Shown here piece after piece: positions 11,233 to 21,966 of a stretch of 64,000 bases of DNA. A model generated the notes under the pieces. The model was given only the letters and a program-made list of their open reading frames with translations. It was not told where the DNA came from and made no database searches. The DNA is taken from assembly GCF_040954645.1 (NCBI RefSeq), contig NC_092811.1, positions 118,617,343 through 118,681,342 of the forward strand, given 5' to 3'. Source of the DNA: Diabrotica undecimpunctata. Lineage: Eukaryota > Arthropoda > Insecta > Coleoptera > Chrysomelidae. The number at the start of each line of letters is the position of its first letter. Within the stretch, counting starts at the first letter, position 1. Position numbers and translations under genes: made by a program.

Positions 11233-12484
11233 CCTTATACCTGCTCATATGGTGAAGTGTGGGCAAGGAAAACCATTATCCCATATGAAATAACACAAGG
11301 TTTCGCTGAAAACTACCAGGTTGCTATGCCAAGGAACTAGGTAAACTTATGTTATGTGTAAAAAATGCGAGACTGCATTATGTTTTAACAAGGACAAAAA
11401 CTGCACTTCAGAATTCCACAAAAAAAAATTTCATAGTAGGTGTTAAAATTTCGCAGTGATTCAAGTGCGCAACTTGTTTTTTTAATAACATCGCCGGGAT
11501 TAAAAAATGTGCAAAGCTTTTTCGATATTCCCGTTCCTGATAATTTTTCACATATTTACAAAAGAAAAAGTTTTTCTTGGATATTGGGCTGGGTGCACGG
11601 AAATCGAGTTACCGGAGGTTCCACCCGGTATATTTATAGCTATCAAGAAATGTAATTTAAAATACATTTGTTAGTTTAATAAAGTATACAGTTTTATAAT
11701 AAAATTCTCGCTAAAAACTTAAGGTCTTTTTATTCAAATTCATGCCTCTTATTTGGCTACTTGAAGGCAATTATTTTATCAATATATTATTTTATAATAA
11801 ATAACAGAGCCCGGCGTAGAGATCTGGGTACGGTTCTGTGACTGACCTGTTTGTATCGCCAAGCACAAGGCGTGAAATCCGGCAATTGTGCATTCCTATA
11901 TTAGCCGTACTGCACTCTCGGTGTGACATTTTCTATAGACAACGCGAAACAAATGTCCGTATCGTTTTACTTGTTGTCATATTTATAACCTGGCAGCATA
12001 ACATTGACTTTTTGTCGTGGAGCTACAATCCTTTTGGTGTTTTGTAATATTTTTCCATTCTAGGCTTCAGCTACTTTTCATGGCTCTAAGGTCGTCCTCT
12101 GCATCATTGACCCATCTTCTAAGTAGCTTTTCCGTGACTAAGTAATATTCCTTGAATAAAAAATACAGTCGAACTGTGTGCACTGATAGTTATGCAAGCC
12201 GCATCTTTGGTCAGGCACACACGTACTTTTTAAATGTTCTTTCTTGCAAAGATCACTACTGGACTACGCTGTTGTTCCCGGCGAACAATACTTTTCAAAA
12301 GACACTGTTGAATTTATTTTTAAATAAATAAATTACCTCACACCGTAACACCACTGTAATGTGTTTAAGAATAAAACGAGCGGTTTTAATTTATGTAAAT
12401 ATATTTATTTATTAGCTTATAGTACAGTACAGTATGATAATCTTATCAACTAAACTCAATTAATATCAGCGCGGTTTTTATATA
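11233..12484. other. Intronic remainder of the DD82E element and flank
   Basis: This holds the right part of the DD82E element to 11938, including copy 2 of the 46-bp direct repeat (11641-11686) and the right 34-bp inverted end. From 11939 it is glycerol kinase intron. A short minus-strand frame near 12060-12125 (RRWVNDAEDDLRAMKSS) resembles a LINE RT C-terminus but is too short to call. Confidence 0.4.
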
Positions 12485-14717
12485 CAGTGGAACTTGGATA
12501 TTACGGCCTTCGTAGTTACGTCATCTCGGTTGTAACGACAATTTTTAATAGGTCCGGCCGAAAACTATTCTTGAAAACCCGGTTTTGTCGGCTAAAAATA
12601 AAGTAAGCCTCGTCTATAGCATCATAAAATTTTACAGTAGGTTGTCGTTTCTTATTTTATGAAGAATAAAGTGTAATGCGTTTCCGGTTTTTGCGGCATT
12701 GTTCCTTCCAAGAATGTGAGAAAGCCCGATTATCCCTTCTGTGTACAGTTATGGGACCTTGACAGTTTTATGGTTTCTCATTTATCAGTGAGTCATTTTA
12801 GAACAGTTAGTTTGTTCAATCACAAATTAATCCCTTAATTTTTAATCTCACATTATTCTTAACTTCTTGACCTTTATGGTTTCACGGTATATAATTGAGA
12901 CATTGTGAAACTTATCGAGTAATATTTTAATAAATAGAGCCCATTCAACTTGCAGACTTAATAAATTGAGGAATAATATATTTTCTAATTGAACTTCCTA
13001 AGTGTTGCAATAACGGCCTAGATTAAATTGTATTGTAAGTTCATAGTTCAAAGTTTATTAGTATGATAGAAGCACTAACCTCTGTGCTGAGGTATACATT
13101 ATTTGTGAAATTATAAATTGGGCATTTGAGCTCATTTGAGCGCAGTCTATTATAGATAGTTACCTAACCAACAACTAGAGTGTAATTTTATTAGTAGCTG
13201 TCAATAAAACTATAATTTTTACTCCACGACTTCAACATTTTATTGTATTACCATCGTCGATCGAGAAGAATCGGACAAAGGTGCATTACAAAACAATTCG
13301 ATCCTGATATTTGAAGTGCATTCGTGGTGATGTAGATTCAGCTCTACTCAAATGGTTCAAGCAGTGTTGCAGTTCTGATATTCCTGTGTCCGGGCCACTT
13401 TTAAAGGAGAAAGTTACAAAGTTCGGAAAACTGTTTGGTGAAGATTTCACATGCTCTAACGGCTGGCTAGATCGGTTTAAAGCAATACACTCAATGCAAT
13501 GCAACGTGACAGGTGATTGGTTACAAAACACATGGTACAACTAAGGCAACCATACAAGGCTGAAAATATCCAATGGCGATGAAACTGGTGTTTTTTACAA
13601 ATTAACGCCAGGCAAAACTTTAAATTTCAAAAATCAAAAATGTGTCGATGGAAAGCTTTCAAAACAAAGAGTCACGGCTTGTGTTTGTGCAAACATGACA
13701 AGTACAGAGAAAAGAAAGCTTTTGTTATTGGGAAAAGTTTTTATCCCAAAAAGTTTCAAAAACATAAAAACACTACCTGTTAACTACACAGCTAACAAAA
13801 AAGAGTGGATGACCTGCTATTTTTGAAGAAAAATTGAGAAAGTGGGACAAGGAACTCTCTTCAAAAAAGAAGAAAAATTCTTCTTTTAGTTGACAACTGT
13901 GCAGCCCATCCCAAGCTTTTGAAAAGGTTGATTTTTTGTATGGCTAATGGAGGACCCGTGAACATATAACCGTTTTGTATATTGAGTAAATAAATTCTAT
14001 TCTATTCATCCATCCTTGATGCAGTTCAGTTTTTAGACAATTCGTGAAGTGCGGTTACGTCAGTGACAATTTTTAAGTACTTTCGTCGAGCTAAATTGAC
14101 TGTAGTTTCTCACAATGTTCAGGATGTTGACGAGGATGACGAAATGCCTTTGTCAGAGTGGATACAAAAATTTAATGTAAACCAGAGAGAGTTTGGAACT
14201 GATATTGACTCCTACATTTCAGTAGACGATCAGGTAGAAACATTTCAAGTTTTAAGTGATAAAGAAATTGTGGAACAAGTGCAAAATGTGGAAATGGATG
14301 TTGATGAAGATAATGAAGAAGAAGAAGAAGACGGCGTTAATTGTTCTACAATCCAAGAAGAAATGAGATCTGCTGAGACCATATCCAGGTTTTACCAGTT
14401 CGGGGAGCTATCCACAACTACCACAGAACCAGCTCAGATTATTAAGGACATTACAGAAAAACTTTATCTTTCGGAAAGGGTTGTGCAGAAGAAAATAACT
14501 GACTTTTTTTAGCATTAGAGAACTTTTTCATAAAAAATGTAAGTTTCATATAAATGATATGTTTTATTTCTTAATTTTTTATCCTAAATGCAGCTGTAAT
14601 AATAAATAATGGTGCAATAAAATTTTGCCTTGTTAAAATTTCATTTTTTTCTACCTCTTTTATAACGACGTTTTATATTGTGAACGAAGAGATGCAACCG
14701 TTATATCGGGTACATTG
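12485..14717 (+). mobile_element. Degenerate pogo/Tigger element 1
   Basis: The left end CAGTGGAACTTGGATATTAC follows a TA (12483-12484), the target dinucleotide of pogo elements. A weak right end (CCGTTATATCGGGTACATTG) closes it near 14717. It encloses the Tigger transposase remains at 13311-14512. The length of about 2.2 kb is normal for a Tigger. Confidence 0.65.
13311..14512 (+). pseudogene. Tigger/pogo transposase remnant 1
   Basis: 13311-13544 is a CENP-B-type DNA-binding segment (DVDSALLKWFKQCCSSDIPV ... NGWLDRFKAIHS). The catalytic domain follows in pieces: NGDETGVFYKLTPGKTLNF with the first Asp (about 13573-13625), then LLLVDNCAAHP with the second Asp (about 13885). The segment with the third Asp is replaced by unrelated AT-rich sequence (about 13925-14030). 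14063-14512 is the acidic C-terminal tail, ending at a TAG. The N-terminal helix-turn-helix is missing. This is clearly non-functional. Confidence 0.8.
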
Positions 14718-15665
14718 AATATGTATATATAGCGGTCGCGCAACTCAGCGCGACGCGGTCTTTTTTTTCCATAGGTCATTAGTATTCGTCTTAAAGAAAA
14801 AAATAAGCCCCGGATTATTGAGATCCATTCAAATTATCTTTACCAGCCTATGAAAATTGGATCATTTTTCAACAAACCTTATTAACAAATTAAATTTCGC
14901 AATAACTATTCAACAGGTCTTGCCCATCTTTTGCACACAATTCAAACACTATAAGACCTTCAAGTTCATCTACATTTAAAGAAATTTGAATAAATAATAA
15001 AAAAGTTATTAACAATATTTAAAACCACCGATCTTGTTGTTTATTTTGCAATAACTTGTCTGTTTATTAACCGATTTTAATTTAGGATATCTCGTTTTGT
15101 ATATCTTCTTTTTTTTTAAGTTCTGTTGAAAAAGTTCAAATCTCTAAATAGACAAGTTTTTAAGTTATGAGCAAGATAATAAGTTTGACGTTTTAATTGT
15201 TTATTTAAAAATATTTCCACTAAAAAAATTGATGAATCCCTAGATGAGAGTTTTTTGTAATATCTCATTCTATACATTTCAACTGTCAAACCTTTCTATA
15301 CACTTGTGTCAAGTAAAAAAATTAATGAACTGGCCTATTAATGTTTATTTGTTTTAATTCTTTTGTTATTTTTTCATTATTTTCTATATTGTTTGTGTTT
15401 CCCTGATATCTAGTATTTTATCTCAATTTTAATTTGAATTAAAATGTTTGTTGTTTACCTTTGCCCCCAAAAAATATTTTGTTGGAATATATGTTATCAA
15501 CTGTGAATGTATACAATGATGTGCAAATAAAATATATCATCTCTTGTCGTTTAAACTGTTGACAATAGCGTCCTAGGGTAATATTTTGTGTAGTTCCTAG
15601 CCTACATTTATAATTTTTTGTACAAATATGACAATATACGTTTGAACACAATTGTTGCTATATAG
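14718..15665. other. Intron without recognisable features
   Basis: Glycerol kinase intron between the Tigger remnant and the next exon. It is AT-rich with poly-T runs and contains no coding frame or repeat pair that I can support. Confidence 0.5.
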
Positions 15666-15846
15666 GATCATATGTGGACTAACGGCGTTCTCGACCAAAC
15701 AACACATCATAAGAGCGGCTCTGGAAGCTATTTGTTTCCAAACCAGGGATATTTTACAAGCGATGAACAAAGATTGTGGAATACCTTTGACTAAGCTTCG
15801 TGTAGACGGAAAGATGTCGGAAAATAATCTACTGATGCAATTGCAA
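15666..15846 (+). CDS. Gk: Glycerol kinase exon 2 of those visible
   Basis: The acceptor TATATAG ends at 15665 and the donor GTAAGT starts at 15847. The exon completes the split Gly codon and gives [34 protein letters not shown] and [20 protein letters not shown]. It contains the sugar-kinase region in which an Asp of the V-D-G motif helps bind substrate and nucleotide. Family members usually read VDGGMT here; this one reads VDGKMS, so the second Gly is Lys. The exon ends in phase 0. Confidence 0.93.
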
Positions 15847-15988
15847 GTAAGTAATAATTATTTGACGGTTTTCTTCACAATATTACACATTTTTTCTTTC
15901 GCTGTTACACCAGAATGGATCGTCCATTAATGTTTATATGACAACAAATAACACTTCATACAATTTGATACCAATTTACTTTGTTTAG

Positions 15989-16157
15989 GCCGACATAAGT
16001 GGAATACCTGTGATACGCGCCGAATCAGAAGACATTACAGCTATCGGTGCTGCCATGGCAGCTGGTGCTGCTGAAGGTATCGACATATGGGATATTAATT
16101 CAGAAGAACGTCAACTAGTTCCAATAAATACATTCCTTCCCACATCGACTGAAAGTG
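15989..16157 (+). CDS. Gk: Glycerol kinase exon 3 of those visible
   Basis: The acceptor TTGTTTAG ends at 15988 and the donor GTAAGA starts at 16158. It encodes ADISGIPVIRAESEDITAIG and AAMAAGAAEGIDIWDIN, which match the nucleotide-binding C-terminal lobe of glycerol kinases (usually ADIL-x-I-P-V ... T-A-L-G-A-A-x-A-A-G). The intron from exon 2 is only 142 bp. It ends in phase 1. Confidence 0.93.
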
Positions 16158-16615
16158 GTAAGATTTTTTCCTTATAGTATGCTTGAAAGAACATTGGAAA
16201 AGCTATTAGGTTTGTTTCTGCAGTGGTTTACTTACCGTTTGTGAACTATGCACTCTGTGCAGTGAAACTAGACTGTTTCTTGACCTAGTCAAAATTTATG
16301 ATTCACGAACGATTTGCTGATTATCGAAATTAAATTAATCTAATCTAACCTAACATTTTTGGTTAATATCGAGATTCATCATTTTTTAATCAAAGAAATA
16401 TATTTTTAATATGGAAGGTAAGTACTACTTACTTTTTTTCAAAACAATACCTTCGTCTAAACTGAAAGTTTAACAAAATAATAATGAAACACATTTTTCT
16501 AAACCGCATTTAAAGGTTACATTTGTTTCAGATTTACAGGAGTTTATAATTGTAAACCAAAGCCCATCGACAAGATCCCATATTCTTCTTTGGTGGTCAC
16601 AAACTACTTGCAACT
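16158..16615. other. Intron without recognisable features
   Basis: Glycerol kinase intron upstream of the Penelope-like insertion. No coding frame or repeat pair that I can support. Confidence 0.5.
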
Positions 16616-17851
16616 AACAACACAGTTTATTAGGGCTGCAGTCAGAAGGTTTGACCGGAATGTTACAGAAACACTCTTTTGACTTTTGGTCTAGCTTTCG
16701 GAATTGTTTTTTTTATAGTTTATACAAAAGGGCTTTTGAATAAACTCATTTTTGGTTCTCCTTTTCCTTTGCAATTTTTTGGCAACCAAAACATTGATAA
16801 TAATGAGGTCCGACAACTGACACTGACATTGACACACAACACATCACATCAGAGCTACCACAATCTAAAATAACGTATGGTTGCCTACCCTATATTCCAG
16901 TTCTCACACCTAAGCTAATGAACATTTTAAAAAATGTTAGTGGCTTAAAAATTGCAACTAAGAATGTGAAAACGGTATCGAAGTTGTACACAAAGACAAA
17001 GGATCCTTTCACAATACAGGAGTCACCGAATGTTGTTTATTCTATATCGTGTGCCAATTGTAAAAACGTGTATATCGGAGAATCATCTCGTAATTTTCGC
17101 AGTAGAGTGATCTCACATCGCAGCGACATAAAAACCAAAAAAATAAACGCATGTGCGCTCACAGAACATGCATTAACGTTAAAACATGAATTTAATTTCG
17201 AGGATTCCTGTATTTTGACAAAGGAAAAAAACATTCAAAACGTGTTTTCTTGGAAATATATTTCATAAAATCCAATTCGTCTTGTATAAATAAAAAGTTT
17301 GACAAAGATAAACTGAGCAACATTTATTGTTATTTACTGACAAAACGTCAAAAATAAAATAAAGATTTACTTTTACATATACACCATAATACACCTACAT
17401 ACAAAACATGTTGCATACCATCAAGACAGGTTTAATATACTACTTCCATTAATATAACATGAAGAACACCTAATTACTTTTTAATCATACTATTTTTGTT
17501 TTTTTCTTTCTGTTCTCTATGGATCAGTTAAAACACACCATTAAAAGATGTCACAAACAAAATTTTTACTATCATAACTAAATTTTAAAATGTATTTTGT
17601 TCATTATTTTATATGTTATATTTTATATGTGTGTTATTAATATTGAGTGTCATAGCTATATAAATAATCTCAACGACTAGTAAGTTGCACTGACAATTTG
17701 TGATATATTGTAAATATTTACACATTCTTCTAATTACAGTGTCTTGAAGAAGCAATAAAACAATTCCGAAAGCTAGACCAAAAGTCAAAAGAGTGTTTCT
17801 GTAACATCCCGGCCAAACTTTCCGACTGCAGCCCTAATAAACTGTGTTGTT
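16616..17851 (+). mobile_element. Penelope-like element fragment between 95-bp inverted repeats
   Basis: 16616-16710 is repeated inverted at 17757-17851 with only a few changes (left copy starts AACAACACAGTTTATTAGGG). Between them lies a GIY-YIG endonuclease frame. The reverse transcriptase part is absent, so the copy is internally deleted or 5' truncated. Inverted or partly inverted terminal repeats are common in Penelope-like elements. A (TA)n tract follows the right repeat directly. Confidence 0.75.
16872..17358 (+). pseudogene. GIY-YIG endonuclease domain of a Penelope-like element
   Basis: The frame starts TYGCLPYIPVLTPKLMNIL and reaches the GIY-YIG core as VVYSISCANCKNVYIGESSR, where the usual G-I-Y is replaced by V-V-Y-S-I and Y-I-G is kept. 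NFRSR and ALTEHAL follow, supplying the conserved Arg and the E-H segment. Near 17250 the frame shifts and continues as LEIYFIKSNSSCINKKFD to a stop at about 17358. In intact elements this domain nicks target DNA for reverse transcription. No RT motifs are present upstream. Confidence 0.78.
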
Positions 17852-17960
<109 letters not shown>

Positions 17961-18006
17961 TACTCAGTTTTTAAGGTTATAAGATATGTATTAGTATGTG
18001 ATTACC

Positions 18007-18462
18007 TGAATAGAATAATAATGTTTTCTGTTTAAGTATGAGTCTAGATCATTTGTTGGTTTGTCTATTTTAATGTGGCTCCCATCAAATACTCCAGTAA
18101 CACCTGGAAAATTGTTTTACCTAAAGTTTCTCTCAATTTCTATTTGCAGATGCAGTCTGGTGACCAAAGAACCATAAATATATTAATGTTTGTTCATATT
18201 CTCTAAGCTTTCCATTGCCTCCCGCTTGGTAATGAAAATATTGTGAATATCTGAAGTGGTTTGCAATATCTTCAACAACAACACGACTAACACGAAAGTG
18301 TTCAATAAATTCACAATCGTTGCAACTTGACACCGTTTCTTCAAGATAATTCTTATTTTTAGGCCTTATACGTTCATCTAGAATTTGTAACAAATCTTCA
18401 TCCGAAAACAATTCTTCAATGTCAAACACCTCTTCATCAGAGGAAGAACTTTCAGAAGATTC
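18007..18462 (-). pseudogene. PIF/Harbinger nuclease (HARBI1-like) fragment
   Basis: On the minus strand the exon opens after TATATTTCAG with an acidic stretch (SSSSDEEVFDIEELFSDEDL). It runs through FIEHFRVSRVVVEDIANHFR and QTLIYLWFFGHQTASANRN to a stop. After a gap the catalytic region continues as FPGVTGVFDGSHIKIDKP and YLNRKHYYSIQ, ending at a GTAATC donor. HARBI1-type transposases normally have about 60 residues between these blocks (the helix-turn-helix and the segment before F-P-G-V); they are missing here and an in-frame stop is present. The first catalytic Asp (VFDGSH) is kept. Confidence 0.75.
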
Positions 18463-18623
18463 CTGAAATATAGTTTTTCACTTCATAAGTAATTTAATCA
18501 TAATATAATTATATCACGTATAATTAGCATGTTGGATATTTAGTCCAAAAATTTATTCAATAAAGAATAATCAATGTAAATACACCAGACGTTGGAATTG
18601 AACAATAATTAATAAATAATCAG

Positions 18624-18684
18624 TTCAATATAACTTAGTGAAAAATATTTACTAAGTAAATATTTTTCACTAAGTTATATTGAA
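18624..18684. repeat. 61-nt palindrome at the 5' end of a LINE
   Basis: Two 30-bp arms pair perfectly around a single A at 18654. The left arm contains the target-site duplication of the adjacent LINE, so the right arm is an inverted copy of host target DNA joined to the truncated LINE 5' end. Confidence 0.9.
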
Positions 18685-20222
18685 TAAAAAGGTATAAAGC
18701 TAGAGAAGCCATCGCAACACTGAAAAATAATAAAGCTCCCGGTTCGGATAATCTCCCTGCCGAACTTTTCAAAAATGGCGGCGACCCCCTCATGAAACAC
18801 ATGCATAAACTGATAACTGCAATCTGGCAACAGAAAGAAACACCCACAGACTGGAAGTTAGGTGTACTGTGTCCTATACACAAAAAGGGAGACATGATGG
18901 TGTGTGATAATTATAGAGGCATCACTCTACTCAATATGTCATATAAAGTGTTGTCCAACGTATTGTACAAAAGACTCCTCCCCTACGCCGAACAAATAGT
19001 GGGAGGATATCAGTGCGGTTTCCGTCCTAATAAATCAACAACGGACCAGATATTTACAGTGAGGCAGATCCTTGAAAAAACCCTAGAGTTCGGCGTCGAC
19101 ACCCACCACATATTTGTTGACTTCAAAGCCGCATACGACTCCGTTAATAGAAATAAACTTCTACTTGCTATGGTAGAATTTCGCATTCCATTTGATCTTG
19201 TCCGGTTAACTGAACTTACACTCACAGGTGCAGAGAGCATGGTAAAAATCCAAAACGATCTCTCAAGACCCTTCCATTGCAAAAATGGACTAAGACAGGG
19301 TGATGGACTATCGTGTCTCTTATTTAACCTGGCATTAGAAAAAATAATTCGAGAGTCGCAGATTACTACGAATGGTACTATCTTTAACAAATCAGTACAA
19401 ATTGTCGGATACGCAGATGACATAGACATCATAGGTAGGTCCACAGAATCTCTGACTGAAGCATTTCGGTCGTTAAGAGCATCTGCACACAGAATGGGAC
19501 TAAATATAAATGTTCAAAAGACCAAATATATGTGTTGCACTAGGTCAAGCAACCCGACACCTACACGAATAATAATTGATGACCTAGAACTGGAAGGTGT
19601 TGACACCTTCATATACTTAGGGTCGCTGCTAACCAAAGATAACAACGTCAGTGAAGAAATAAAAAGAAGAATAGTGTTCGCCAATAAGTGTTACTATGGC
19701 TTAAGAAGACAGATGGCCTCAAAAATGCCTAGAAAAATTAAACTGACTGTATACAAAACACTTATAAGACCAGTGCTAACATATGGTTCAGAAACTTGGA
19801 CACTAACACAGAATGACCAAGAATTGCTCAAACGTTTTGAGCGAAAAATACTAAGACGAATATATGGAGGCATAAAAGAACAAGGTTTGTGGCGCAGGTG
19901 TTTCAATTTTGAGTTGTATAGAAGGTTTGGAGAACCTGACGTTGTAAAATTCATTAAGGTAGCACGCCTCAGATGGATAGGTCATGTAATCAGACGAGAG
20001 GAAGATGCCATAGTCAGAAAAGTTTTTGACCGAAGAGGGCCGATCGGACAACGAAGAAGAGGAAGACCGAGACTTAGGTGCCAAGACAACCTAGAAAATG
20101 ATTTGAAGTCTATCGGAATTAGAGCATGGAGAAGAGTTGCCAGAGACAGGGGCGAATGGAGGATTGTTCTGAAGAAGGCTTTGGCTCATAAAGAGCTGTA
20201 ACGCCACTGATGATGATGATGA
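18685..20222 (+). mobile_element. RTE-like LINE, 5' truncated, with target duplications
   Basis: The element carries an open RT frame, a 3' untranslated region of only about seven bases after the stop, and a (TGA)n tail, the pattern expected of RTE elements. TGAAAAATATTTAC occurs at 18639-18652 and again at 20223-20236, directly after the tail, giving a target-site duplication of up to 14 bp. The first few bases of the duplication overlap the TGA tail. Confidence 0.85.
18792..20201 (+). CDS. LINE reverse transcriptase (intact frame, 5' truncated)
   Basis: 469 residues from the first Met; the open frame extends further upstream to about 18695 (APGSDNLPAELF). The RT palm motifs are intact: FVDFKAAYDS (D110), GLRQGDGLSCLLFNLALE and VGYADDIDIIG (YADD at 207-210). 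The C-terminal part has MGLNINVQKTKYM, LTYGSETWTLT and a basic tail (GQRRRGRPRLR). The endonuclease domain is absent, so the copy cannot move by itself although its RT looks catalytically complete. Other copies of the family lie at 56045-58050 and perhaps elsewhere. Confidence 0.9.
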   Translation: MKHMHKLITAIWQQKETPTDWKLGVLCPIHKKGDMMVCDNYRGITLLNMSYKVLSNVLYKRLLPYAEQIVGGYQCGFRPNKSTTDQIFTVRQILEKTLEFGVDTHHIFVDFKAAYDSVNRNKLLLAMVEFRIPFDLVRLTELTLTGAESMVKIQNDLSRPFHCKNGLRQGDGLSCLLFNLALEKIIRESQITTNGTIFNKSVQIVGYADDIDIIGRSTESLTEAFRSLRASAHRMGLNINVQKTKYMCCTRSSNPTPTRIIIDDLELEGVDTFIYLGSLLTKDNNVSEEIKRRIVFANKCYYGLRRQMASKMPRKIKLTVYKTLIRPVLTYGSETWTLTQNDQELLKRFERKILRRIYGGIKEQGLWRRCFNFELYRRFGEPDVVKFIKVARLRWIGHVIRREEDAIVRKVFDRRGPIGQRRRGRPRLRCQDNLENDLKSIGIRAWRRVARDRGEWRIVLKKALAHKEL

Positions 20223-20495
20223 TGAAAAATATTTACAATATATATTTACAGGTTAAGAATAAGAAATCTTATGAAACCTTATTTATTTATATTTAGTACG
20301 CCTGCGTCAAACTATTAGTTGGAAAATAATCTTCAAACCAGAATGACTATTTGAAAAGGGTCGACAATCTGAAAGAACATCTGACCAACCAGTTGGAATT
20401 TGAAATTAAACTATGTTTCCAACTACTGCAGAAACAAACTTATTGTATTATGTATTTTTATCTCTCTACTTAACTTCAATTACTTTTTGTTACAG

Positions 20496-20582
20496 AAAGA
20501 GATTACAGATACAGCAAATGGAAAATGGCGGTTCAGAGGTCGTTAGGGTGGGCCGTACCGAAGAAATCTAAGATAATGACAG
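20496..20582 (+). CDS. Gk: Glycerol kinase exon 4 of those visible
   Basis: The acceptor TTGTTACAG ends at 20495 and the donor GTAAAC starts at 20583. Joined in phase to the previous exon it reads ERDYRYSKWKMAVQRSLGWA and VPKKSKIMT, matching the family's C-terminal signature R-x-x-x-Y-x-x-W-x-x-A-V-x-R-S-x-x-W. The intron before it (4.3 kb) holds the Penelope, Harbinger and LINE insertions. It ends in phase 1. Reading through the donor would add a short alternative tail before a stop. Confidence 0.93.
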
Positions 20583-21299
20583 GTAAACATTTTATCACTT
20601 TTTATTTGTGTTAATTAGTAACAGCTTCTTCTTAGTTCAGGCTAGTTTTTCATGTATGTTCTTGATTATATTTTTAGTCCGGATTTGCCCTTGAGTGACT
20701 CTCCATTTCCTTTGATGATTTCTACCCAGTTACTTACTCGTTTCTTGTAGCATATTTAGTGATGCCACTCACAACTGGTGGTTATGAGCCTATAAATAAA
20801 GGTTTTTCTCAAGCCTTATTTTGCCAATAAATCTGCTCGTTCATTTTCATGCGCTCATTTCCAGAAAAGTGGCGTAGCCCTGTTGATTATGTTGTTAATA
20901 TTAGTGTTCCAATTGAGTTTGGAATCCAGACTATATAGTTGACCTCATTAGTTTTTTTTCTAATTTGCCTCCAAAGAATTTCAGCTCACAATTTCAATCA
21001 CAGATTCCTTAGCTGCAATACCCATGAATCAGGTCGTTAACGACTATATTCCATAACCTTTCGAAGTTTTTTAACTTTTGAAGAAAAAAAATGTTTGATT
21101 TTTTCACCAATGGGATCCCTATTTAGTAGCTAAACTATCTGCAGCTAAAAACTATCAGGATCCCTGCTACTTTTTAAATTTTGACCAAAGCTCTGAAGAG
21201 GGCTTTGTAAACCGAAAACGCTCAACTGGAAATTGAATATTTTACACTTTTAAAATTCTTTTCAATTCATTCATTTATCGTAAGTTTGTACAAAACACA
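20583..21299. other. Intron without recognisable features
   Basis: Glycerol kinase intron. AT-rich, no coding frame recognised. Confidence 0.5.
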
Positions 21300-21482
21300 T
21301 ACACAATTCAATTGGGTTGGTTTGGGGTGTAGCAAAAAAATACTATGACAAGCTTGCATCCAAAACAACATTTCACGCTAGGGTTCTTAGTTTATGGAAA
21401 GAATCACTAAAACAAATAAAGACAGAAAATTGGCAAAATTATATTAGACATTGTAACGAAAATTATATTGCCTACTTCAGGG
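21300..21482 (+). pseudogene. Possible IS630/mariner transposase C-terminal scrap
   Basis: The frame TFHARVLSLWKESLKQIKTE, then NWQNYIRHCNENYIAYF, resembles the segment after the third catalytic residue in IS630-like transposases (compare EQNWRNYVTHVVEKTE in the DD82E protein of this window). No catalytic motif is present. The evidence is a short resemblance only. Confidence 0.35.
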
Positions 21483-21966
21483 TAAGAATATAGGGTAGAA
21501 AATTGGGGACAGAAACTATGGGGGCGAAGATAGGGCAAGCAAAATAAACGCTACTATGCGAACGGCACTCAGGGGGTTGCTGGAGAGCTGGGGTCGTGAA
21601 TAAGTGAACGACAAATGGCAAGGGGGTTGAGATTGGGGTATCTACCAAAATATGAAACAAAAGGATACTTACATAAATCTCCTGGACAAATGGGCAATTA
21701 AGACAACAAGAAAGGGCTTCTAGCTATTTTAAGGAAACGACGCCGCTTCGAAGAATCCTAAACTTGCTGGATTTAGGAAAATTATCCTAAAATAAAAAAA
21801 TACATAAAGGGTTAGGAGATTTCTAAAATAAATAAAAAAATGGATCAGAGAAACAAATCAAAACGTTTATTTTTGTCTCATACAAACAGTTATCAACACA
21901 TAAATGGCATAAACAATATACTATATAAATAAAATGAAATCGTAGGCTTCCACGGCCAGAGTCAGA

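Larger units (their letters stand above)
4833..11938. mobile_element. Composite: IS630/Tc1/mariner (DD82E) element split by a hAT
   Basis: 4833-4866 and 11905-11938 are inverted copies of a 34-bp sequence beginning CTATAGAAAATGTCACAC, with one mismatch. They enclose the DD82E transposase at 5509-6959. Removing the nested hAT element with one copy of its target duplication leaves about 3.0 kb, a normal size for such an element. The left end lies only 44 bases beyond a glycerol kinase exon. A TA sits inside the shared CTATAG ends, consistent with TA targeting, but I cannot fix the exact duplicated dinucleotide. Confidence 0.7.
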
